36,063 bases of DNA, taken from Prorocentrum cordatum (taxonomy: Eukaryota > Sar > Dinophyceae > Prorocentrales > Prorocentraceae). Positions 29,416-36,063 of the stretch are shown here, one piece after another (position 1 is the stretch's first letter; each line of letters starts with the position of its first letter). Location of the stretch: positions 172,501-208,563 of the forward strand of contig CAUYUJ010022071.1 of the NCBI GenBank assembly GCA_963575745.1, given 5' to 3'. Under the pieces are notes generated by a model. The model did not search any database and was not told the origin of the DNA. It saw nothing but the letters and a program-made list of their open reading frames with translations. The position numbers and the translations under genes were made by a program.

Positions 29416-30004
29416 TTAAGTCGGGCCTGTCCCTCTACAGGAGGAATCTTCAAATTATCCCAGTGCGACCCTACGTAGGAGTTGGAGCCTCTAGGAAAGC
29501 ATTATTAGTAGGAGCGGTAAACGCCGTCCTCCTCCTTCTCCTCATCGTCGTAGTTGTAGCAGTGGCTGTGCTGCGCTATGCTATGCTCTGCTCTGCTCTG
29601 CTCTGCTATGCGATGCGATGCTATGCTATGCTATGCTGCAAAATGCTATGCTGGGCTGGACTAGGCTATGCTATACTATGCTATGCTATGCTGCGCTATG
29701 TTATGCTGCGCTATGCTATGTTATGCTGCGCTATGCTATGTTATGCTATGCTATGCTATGCCATGCTATGCTATGCTATGCTATGCTTTTGCTTTGCCTT
29801 CGCTTGTGCCTTCACTTTTGCCTTTGCTTTTGCTTTTGCTTGGCACCCAGGGAGCCCAACTGGAGGAACCGCGCGTTTGCTATTACCTTTGCTGTTGCTT
29901 TTGTCAGGGGACGATTTGTTGTATTATCTTTGAGCATTTTGGGTGCATTGTTTGATTATTTTTTCATCCAAAATCCGCCCGTATGGGGGACGCGCCCGAC
30001 CTAC
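29416..30004. mobile_element. Family A MITE, copy 8, carrying an expanded pentamer insert
   Basis: It runs from TTAAGTCGGGCCTGTCCCTC to GGGGGACGCGCCCGACCTAC and is flanked by an exact TACTTGCC duplication at 29408-29415 and 30005-30012. At 589 bp it is almost four times the family length because of an insert (about 29460-29905) made of CTATG pentamers and CTTTTG runs. The family A right-half phrases reappear from about 29908. Its right target copy lies two bases from the exon at 30015. Confidence 0.9.
29575..29790 (+). repeat. (CTATG)n / (CTGCG)n pentamer repeat
   Basis: CTATG with CTGCG, CTCTG and TTATG variants. It is followed by CTTTTG/CCTTTG hexamers to about 29850. It lies inside family A copy 8. 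Confidence 0.95.
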
Positions 30005-30014
30005 TACTTGCCAG

Positions 30015-30146
30015 GGCGCGCAGCTGGCGGAGGCGTCCGTGTCGGCGCTCGTCGGCCTGCTCTCGGAGCTCCACGCCGCCGACGCGGACGAGTGGCTCGC
30101 GACGAGCCCGCGGTACCCGCCGCAGGGCCGCGGCCGGGCCCGCTGA
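30015..30146 (+). CDS. Proposed last exon of the fusion gene (creatininase C-terminus)
   Basis: After the acceptor TTGCCAG|GGC the frame reads GAQLAEASVSALVGLLSELH then AADADEWLATSPRYPPQGRGRAR and a TGA at 30144-30146. It is GC3-rich and helical. Joined in phase 0 to the ...SDAAK of the exon ending at 20757 it gives AAK|GAQLAEAS, matching the KG + amphipathic helix that closes creatininase-family proteins. The tail after LLSELHAAD is longer than usual and low in complexity. The acceptor is unusual because a family A element sits just upstream, leaving almost no pyrimidine tract. If this is not the end of the main gene, it is still very likely a terminal exon of some gene. Confidence 0.65.
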   Translation, partial: GAQLAEASVSALVGLLSELHAADADEWLATSPRYPPQGRGRAR

Positions 30147-30202
30147 CGCCGTCGAGGGGCGCTGGCTGGAAAAGGCCGGCGAGGCCGAGCCGCGCGCCCC
30201 GG

Positions 30203-30475
30203 GCGGCGGCGCAGGAGAAGTGGCCCTCCGCCGGAGCGGCTCGTGCTGCGGGCCCTTGGGCGACGCGTAATGGGGGGGCGATAATAAAGGGGGGGGGGCG
30301 GCGGGGGCCTGCAGAACAGGAGCCCCTGGGCCGGAGACGTGCACCTTTCTCTCCCCCCCCATGCACCGCACCCGCATTCAGCGACGCCCAAGCCCAGGGT
30401 GGAGCCCCCTGCATGTCTCGCCCGGCGGCGTAGAAGGAGTGGCCCTCCGCAGGAGCGGCTCTTGCTGCGGGCCCA
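30203..30475 (+). repeat. Direct duplication 216 bp apart in the 3' flank; possible poly(A) signal
   Basis: AAGTGGCCCTCCGCCGGAGC then GGCTCGTGCTGCGGGCCC (30203-30258) recurs at 30419-30475 with few changes. An AATAAA lies at 30283-30288, 137 bp after the stop. Dinoflagellates do not depend on that hexamer, so I give it little weight. A CTCGGATCCCCAGCC phrase is repeated at about 30567 and 30644. Confidence 0.6.
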
Positions 30476-30925
30476 CAGAGAGGGGTCCCCGGGGTCCCCC
30501 CTTGGATGCCACGGGGAGCGGCTCGGGCCCCCTGCCGGCGCGCGGGGACTGCGCAGGGATTTGCTCGGATCCCCAGCCTCAGAGGATTCCGCAGGTGTCG
30601 GCTTGGGTCCCCGGCTGGTCCCTAGGGATCCGTGTGGGTTTGGCTCGGATCCCCAGCCCGTCCGTGAGCCCCGCACGGGCTTGCTCGCGCAGAGGTCTGT
30701 GGCCCCTCCCCGCGGTCACCCCGGAGCCGCGCAGCGAGGTCCATTCTTGCTCGGGTTCGCTCCGTGCGTGTGGCCGAGTCGCGCGGGCGCAGTCGGCAGC
30801 AGTCCTCACCCGGCGCGTGCCGAAGCTCCGCCTCGCTCTCCAGGCGGTCTGGCAGCAAGATCACGGTGGCGAGCGGCTCGGTGTTTTCCGCCCCTCCTCG
30901 TGGCCTCCCACGAAACGGCGGCCGG

Positions 30926-31063
30926 GAGGAGGAGGAGGAGGAGGAGGAGGAGGAGGAGGAGGANNNNNNNNNNNNNNNNNNNNNNNNNNNNNNNNNNNNN
31001 NNNNNNNNNNNNNNNNNNNNNNNNNNNNNNNNNNNNNNNNNNNNNNNNNNNNNNNNNNNNNNN
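30926..31063 (+). repeat. (GGA)n tract running into a 100-N assembly gap
   Basis: GGAGGA triplets from about 30926 to 30963, then exactly 100 N (30964-31063), a conventional placeholder for a gap of unknown size. True spacing across this point, and continuity of the scaffold, cannot be assumed. Confidence 0.95.
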
Positions 31064-31255
31064 ATGTTTTCTTGCGTAGCTTCACCCCGAAGCAATGCTA
31101 CAATTCAAGGTTTTTATTGGGGTTCCAAGTAATTTGCCATAGAGTAAAGCCGGTGTCGCCACGGCCAACGGTGCAGAGACCGTGGCGCGCAACCACCGCA
31201 ACCCACCGCGCAACCCGTCCTGCACCAGACAATCTCGCGACCTACTGCGCAAGGC
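31064..31255. other. Spacer after the gap, no gene seen
   Basis: No coding or element signature found. A CGCAACC phrase is repeated near 31189-31218. Confidence 0.4.
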
Positions 31256-31260
31256 ACCAC

Positions 31261-31315
31261 ACACGCACGTACGCACGCACGCACACACACACACTCACAC
31301 ACACACACACACACA

Positions 31316-31350
<35 letters not shown>

Positions 31351-31363
31351 CCCGCCCCCCCCC

Positions 31364-31394
<31 letters not shown>

Positions 31395-31934
31395 CACACA
31401 CAACACACACACACACACACCACACACACACACAAAACACAAAACACAAAACACAACACACACACACACACCGTCCGCACGCGCACGCGCACGCGCACGC
31501 GCACGCGCACGCGCACGCGCACGCGCACGCGCACGCGCACGCGCACGCGCACGCGCACGCGCACGCGCACGCGCACGCGCACGCGCACGCGCACGCGCAC
31601 GCGCACGCGCACGAGCACGCGCACGCGCACGCGCACGCGCACGCGCACGCGCACGCGCACGCGCACGCGCACGCGCACGCGCACGCGCACGCGCACGCGC
31701 ACACGCACACGCACACGCACACGCACACGCACAAGCACACGCACACGCACACGCACACGCACACGCACACGCACACACACATACACACATACACACATAC
31801 ACACACATACACACATACACAGACACAGACACAGACACATACGCACACGCACACGCACACGCACACGCACACAAACACAAACACAAACACAAACACAAAC
31901 ACAAACACAAACACAAACACAAACACAAACACAA

Positions 31935-31965
<31 letters not shown>

Positions 31966-31975
31966 CACACACGCG
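31261..31975 (+). repeat. About 700-bp alternating purine-pyrimidine tract: (CA)n, (CGCA)n, (CACG)n
   Basis: In order: CGCA/CACA, a C-run at 31359-31367, CA, ACAAAAC variants, then about 225 bp of nearly perfect GCGCAC (31480-31700). After that come GCACAC, CATACA, CAGACA and CAAACA blocks. Almost all of it alternates purine and pyrimidine. The Arg-Thr, Ala-His and Cys-Val ladders in its frames are not proteins. Confidence 0.97.
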
Positions 31976-33186
31976 TGTACCCTGTGCGCGTGGGGTTGCA
32001 CGCGCATGGCGTTCCGTGCGCACTGTATTCATATGTTCAGGGGTTTCGCACCGACGGGATTCCACACCCATGGCTTTTCAGACATCGAGTCCACACGCAA
32101 TGGGCCCCACGCACACATAGAGCTTCGAAACACACACAGGGATCCACACAGAAGGATCCACACACATTGGTTCCCACACCCACCCACGCACATAGAAGCT
32201 CCACTGGCACAGGGTGTCAGAACAGTGAGAAGATCGTCTTTCGGTGTCGCTCGGGTGGGGAGGTGGTCTGGAACGTGGGGATGCCCCCCCCTGGGCAGAC
32301 GGTCTGGAGCTGGGGTTCAAGTAGAGGGGGCCTCTCCACTTCCCCGCGCCCGGGGTCCTAAGGAGAGGCCCAGCCCGCGCCTCGCAGCAGGAGTGGGTTG
32401 AAGAGCGCCCCCTGTCCGCGAAACTCGCGCGGTGGGCGGGGAGCGCTTGCGGGGCGCTGCATGTGTCCCCCCCCCTCTCCCCAAACCCACACTTGTAACA
32501 AGGTGAGTATACAGGTGGCCCCGTTTCCCCCTCCTCTCGCTCGCTCGCCGCGGCGAGCGCTTTGGTCGTGACTCTCGCTCCCATCGCCGCCGTTCTCGCC
32601 GTTGTTATTCTCCGCGTCGCGGTCGCCGTCGACGTCGCGGTCGTCGCCATCGACGCCGTCCGTCGTCGTTGTCGTTGCCGCCGTAAGGGGGAGGTACCGT
32701 CGAGTTTGCGAGATGCGTCTGGACCGCAAGGCGAGTACGGATCGGGAGGGGGAGGGGGCCGTTCGGCCACCCCCCGCAGGGGGGGAGAGAGGGCGGTCTC
32801 CCATCCCCCCTCTCGCCTCAAGGGGCGGGGGGGAACCGAAGGGGGAGGTTCCCTCGATGGGGAGGGGGGGGTCCGCACTCTCTGGGGGGGGGGGGGGGCG
32901 CCGCCTGCCCCCCGGGAAGCATGGGCAAGCCGGGCGCCTGTGAAAGCTGCTGCCGAGTGAGGCTCCACACGCGTGCGGCTCCACGTGCAGACGGTTGCGA
33001 GGGTGCCGCACGCAGGATTCTAGACACAGGGTGTTGCACATGCTCGTTCCACGCGTGCGGTGTAGTTATACACGCGCCTGCTGTGTGTCACACTCCTGCT
33101 CAGCGCGCACGGGTATCCACGCACATGGCTACACGAAGCAAGTGTTTCGGATCCACGCGCTGACATCGTGTCTGATAATTCGCCAG
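31976..33186. other. Spacer with degenerate CACACG-type and GTC-rich repeats
   Basis: 31990-32215 and 32950-33165 contain related degenerate phrases (GGATCCAC(A/G)CA, CACGCACATGG, TTCCAC(A/G)C) that look like a decayed minisatellite. 32560-32690 is GTCGTC/GCCGTC-rich. G-runs occur at 32776-32785 and 32885-32898. The 32562-32960 frame is open by composition only. Confidence 0.5.
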
Positions 33187-33859
33187 GTGAACATCGATGC
33201 TGGGCCCTACAACAAGTTCGGTGTTCGCCCACTGGAAGAGAGGACCGTCAAGATTTCAGAGATCAGGGACGCATTTACGCGTGGGGAAGTGGTACGCTTC
33301 AACGCCGCGAAGCTTTTGCCATCGTGGTTGTTCGGCATCAATATCAACAAGATCAAAGACCTGCATGCTGACATTGCAGATAAAATCCCTGTAAACCAGG
33401 GCTTGTTCTATGGGCATTACCTCCGGTGCCACCAGGCCATTATGGAGCTAACGAACAGGATGCCATCCTGGGGTGGCCCGCATAGCGATCTGGTTCAGTT
33501 GGCGGCGCGGACATTGATCCCATGGTTGCTAGAGGGGCAGTGCGGCGATTTTCCTTCACTGACAGAGGTTGCACGGTGGGAGAAGAATTTCCGTAAGGAG
33601 GTGTTCTTGTGGCCTTATACAAGCGATGTTCCGCAGGAGAGATGGGATGAGTTCTATTCGTACCGTTCAAAGAACCAGACGATTCCGTCCTCGGAGATAA
33701 ACCTGCGGCGCTTGCCAGAAATCGCAAAGCATCTCCATTTTGCCCGCGATTTGGGAATGGAGGACGAGGTCATGCACAGGCACGAATTCTTGTGGCTCGG
33801 ATCTTCGCCGGGTGGCCACCACTACGACCCCAACGACAACATATTGATGCAGTTGACGG
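33187..33859 (+). CDS. Exon of a JmjC / cupin-8 type Fe(II)-2-oxoglutarate oxygenase
   Basis: The frame from GTG AAC after the acceptor CGCCAG| at 33185-33186 reads VNIDAGPYNKFGVRPLEER onward for about 224 codons. Its end is FLWLGSSPGGHHYDPNDN then ILMQLTG. The core W(L/I)G...G..HHYDP.DN...Q..G is the first half of a cupin-8/JmjC domain. In HHYD the second His and the Asp (33820-33828) are the expected H-x-D iron ligands. The distal His and the rest of the barrel are not in this exon. The frame stays open to TAA at 33979, but family character ends near ACGG|GTATCA, which I take as a phase-1 GT donor. Base composition is lower in GC than the main gene. The first exon(s) and the downstream exon were not found. 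It could be a JmjC hydroxylase or demethylase-like protein; target unknown. Confidence 0.75.
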
Positions 33860-34055
33860 GTATCATCGACGTTATCCATTGGCCTTTGGCCCATCCCTGC
33901 ACCATGCCTTGGCTGTGGTCTCGGTGGCGCTATGCTACGAGGCTCAACCGACAGAACTTCCATGTCCACGTTCCCTTATAATTCCAATCGAAGGTTTTCT
34001 GGAATACAGCTGGGAGCAGTCGGAACACTGCGACTTTCTGGGTTGTGAGATGTAC

Positions 34056-34087
<32 letters not shown>

Positions 34088-34118
34088 ACGTATATATATA
34101 TATATATATATATATATG
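34056..34118. repeat. (TA)n microsatellite
   Basis: Two TA blocks around ACG, self-complementary, followed by GTATGTGTGC-type variants to about 34155. Confidence 0.96.
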
Positions 34119-34155
34119 CGTATGTGTGCATTTGTATGTGCATATGTGTGCGTCT

Positions 34156-34500
34156 CAGACTTTCGATTCGCATGAAAAGCTATGCTCCTAGAGTGTTCCG
34201 GTGGAGGGCTTCTGGAAGCACAGTTGTGGATATCATTATTGCAGCTTCCTCGGGCGAGTTCATCTCGCCGATTTTCCTTCGGCAGTTTCGGCCGTGCTCT
34301 GGGGAGCACGGCTGGGATGTTTTTGCAGTTCCCTGGGGCGTGGGCCTATGGGGAATGTGTTGGAGGCTCGTCGGGGGGGTGCTTCGGGGGCCTATTGGGG
34401 GTCGTATCCCGGGAGGCCTGGTGGGAGTCTTGGGAACATCTCGTCGAGGACGGGAGGCCAGCTTCCCAACCATGAAGGGTCGATGTTCCGCCACCGCTAC
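34156..34500. other. Spacer without a supported gene
   Basis: All frames are short or lack domain signal. The phrase TTTCGGCCGTGCTCTGGGGAGCACGGC contains a GCCGTGCTC/GAGCACGGC hairpin at about 34288-34312. Confidence 0.45.
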
Positions 34501-34506
34501 TATAGG

Positions 34507-34803
34507 TAGTAGGAGGAGGAGGAGGAGGACGAGGAGCAGGAGGAGCAGCAGGAGGAGGAGGAGAAGGAGCAGGAGCAAGAGGACGAGGAGGAGGAGGAGG
34601 AGGAGCAAGAGGACGAGGAGGAGGAGGAGGACGAGGAGGAGGAGGAGGAGCAAGAGGAGGAGGAGGAGGAGGAGGAGGAGAAGGAGGAGGAGGAGGAGGA
34701 ATACGAGGAGGAGGAGGAGGAGGAGGAGGAGGAGGAGGAGGACATGGAGGACATGGAGGACATGGGGGGCATGGAGGAGGAGAAGGAGGAGGAGGAGGAG
34801 GAC
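34507..34803 (+). repeat. (GGA)n / (GAG)n tract with GAC, GCA and GAA variants
   Basis: About 300 bp of purine triplets. Around 34740-34780 the unit becomes GACATGGAG. Acidic and basic homopolymer frames are artefacts. Confidence 0.96.
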
Positions 34804-35478
34804 CTCCCCCGTCCTACCTATGGTAGTGGTGGTGGTGGAGAATTGGCCCATGCAGCCATGCTTCCTAGTGTCCGCACGCGGGCACCAGTCGGGCGCTCTT
34901 CGTACTCCCCTCGGCCCGTGCTGGGGTCTCGGAGGTCGTCTCGGGGCCGTACTGTGCGCCCCCTGACAGTAGACGGGCTAACGGCGATGTAGGTAACGGC
35001 GATGTAAGTTTCGGTACTGTGGGAACGCGTGGTTCGCGCTTTCCTGCAATTCGCTGTGTCGTGTTCGCTCGATCCATTCGCAGATCGGACATGTAGGAAC
35101 ATGTGGTTCGTGATTTCCTACACTTCTGGTTCCCAACATCACCGTTAAGCAACATCGCCGTCAGCCCCGCCTTCGCCTGAGGCGTCTTGGACGCCTCTCG
35201 AGGCCAGAAAGGCGATGAATGCGAATGTACACGACCACTGGTGGCAGCTTCGGTAGCGATATGCCACTCCCTTGAGCCAAGCCCTTGGGGAACCCCAGGC
35301 GGCCCAGCAGACCCCCCAAGAGGGTCCCACGAGGGTCCCACAGACCAGCCCACGGGGACCATCCCCGAGCACAGCGGAGGCGCCCGGAGGCCCTCACGAG
35401 TTGGTCGAACCCATTCGTTGCGTCGCCGGTGGATGGCGTCCCTAGACGCTGGTCCACGGAGACCATCAGGCATCGCAG
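34804..35478. other. Spacer without a supported gene
   Basis: The phrase GTAACGGCGATGTA is repeated near 34980-35010. Two similar segments about 65 bp apart (GGTTCGCGCTTTCCTGCAAT at 35031, GGTTCGTGATTTCCTACACT at 35106) suggest a small duplication. No coding is supported. Confidence 0.45.
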
Positions 35479-35624
35479 CGCACCAGCTGCGCGTGCCAGA
35501 GGCGCGGCGGCGGATCGTCTTCAACTCCAACTGCTCGGGGCTGCTGGACGGCCCGACCGGCCTGATAACCCTCCTCGATGACGGCGTCCTGCCATGGGCC
35601 ACCAAGGACATGCCCCCCGGGAAG
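35479..35624 (+). CDS. Candidate internal exon, protein not recognised
   Basis: Between ATCGCAG| and GGGAAG|GTGCGC, a good GT donor, the frame reads HQLRVPEARRRIVFNSNC then SGLLDGPTGLITLLDDGVLP and WATKDMPPGK. Composition is balanced, with GC-rich third positions and no low complexity, unlike every other frame nearby. Beyond the proposed donor the frame falls into a duplicated repeat and stops at 35664. I do not recognise the family. It may belong to the same gene as the JmjC exon or to another. Confidence 0.4.
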
Positions 35625-35647
35625 GTGCGCGCGCCGTGGTTCTCGAG

Positions 35648-35975
35648 GGGGACGGGAAGGGGGTAGGCAAGGACGAGGAGGCAGATGTACCGATACCGCT
35701 GCGCTTCCCCTGTCCCGACGGCTGGATTCGCCTCGTAATTCTGGCCAGGGCGCACCCCTGCAGAGAGCCGTGGAATAATTACATCGTGGTATCGGTATTG
35801 TTGTTTTGTCCTGGGAGGAACGGGCAGGGGAGAGGCAATCAGAGCAAGAAGAGGTACCAATACCGCTGCCTTCCCCTCGACGCGACGGCGGGACTCGGCT
35901 CGAAGTTCTGGTCAGAGCCCGCCCCTGGAGAGAGCCCTGGGAGTTGCGGTAGGGGTACCTTTTTGCCCCCCCCCA
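35648..35975 (+). repeat. Tandem duplication of a unit of about 165 bp
   Basis: Two units share GGGGAGAGGCAA/GGGGGTAGGCAA, GTACC(A/G)ATACCGCTG, CTTCCCC, GACGGC/GACGGCGGG, CTCG(T/A)A(A/G)TTCTGG and CAGAG(A/C)GCC phrases. Unit 1 lies at about 35648-35816 and unit 2 at about 35819-35975. Unit 1 also has ACCGATACC near its start and GGTATCGGT near its end, so it may be a small TIR element. A diverged relative lies near 9586-9690. Confidence 0.7.
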
Positions 35976-36063
35976 TCCCCTCGCGACCCTCGCGACGCGC
36001 TGGGACGAAGTGTCCGGCGTGTGTGCCCCGAGGCACTGTACTGGTTCGGCGTCCCTTTCAATT

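Noticed and set aside
30283-30288. AATAAA as a firm poly(A) signal
   Set aside because: It is a six-base match in a GC-rich flank, and dinoflagellates do not rely on this hexamer. Mentioned only as a possibility.

Overview
The window looks like nuclear DNA of a dinoflagellate. This is an inference from style, not from a marker gene. It is GC-rich, with very few exons in a sea of microsatellites, minisatellites and small terminal-inverted-repeat (TIR) elements. Splice sites look like AG|G with possible GC donors, one intron looks like an introner, and there is a decayed dinoflagellate-type LINE. There is no bacterial operon structure, no rRNA and no convincing tRNA. A 100-base run of N (30964-31063) is an assembly gap.

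Main gene (+ strand, about 16490-30146, 5' end unresolved). A 2.6-kb exon encodes an FAD-linked oxidase (VAO/PCMH fold), then a Rid/YjgF domain, then the metal-binding part of a creatininase-family amidohydrolase. The creatininase domain does not end there. Its C-terminal half can be followed through small exons near 20407-20454 and 20683-20757 and a final exon at 30015-30146. The first small exons are separated by a 228-bp intron that is itself a transposon with 34-bp TIRs and an AAGGTG target-site duplication, i.e. an introner. The last intron is about 9.3 kb and is packed with repeats. A possible mitochondrial-leader first exon lies at 8133-8213. One polypeptide would thus carry a flavin oxidase, a Rid domain that lacks the usual catalytic arginine, and an amidohydrolase. 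The substrate is unknown.

Layout. 1-2.7 kb: decayed LINE reverse-transcriptase C-terminus and an unassigned ORF. 2.7-9.1 kb: microsatellites, a 73-bp tandem repeat, about 1 kb of GAGGCT repeat, and the first TIR elements. 9.1-16.4 kb: more TIR elements, fold-back elements and a near-perfect 51-bp-arm hairpin. 16.5-20.8 kb: main gene. 20.8-30.0 kb: its last intron, holding a 102-bp satellite array split in phase by a 2.6-kb element with long TIRs. 30.0-30.3 kb: final exon and 3' flank. 30.3-33.2 kb: gap and about 700 bp of alternating CA/CG. 33.2-33.9 kb: one exon of a JmjC/cupin-8 protein. 34.0-36.1 kb: TA and GGA repeats, one candidate exon and a tandem duplication.

Four small-element families recur. 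Family A (TTAAGTCGGGC...GCCCGACTTAA, about 155 bp, 7-8-bp target duplications, 8 copies). Family B (CCCAGACC termini, about 185 bp, with subtype B2, at least 14 copies or fragments). Family C (fold-back, about 160 bp, 3 copies). Family D (hairpin, one full copy and two fragments).
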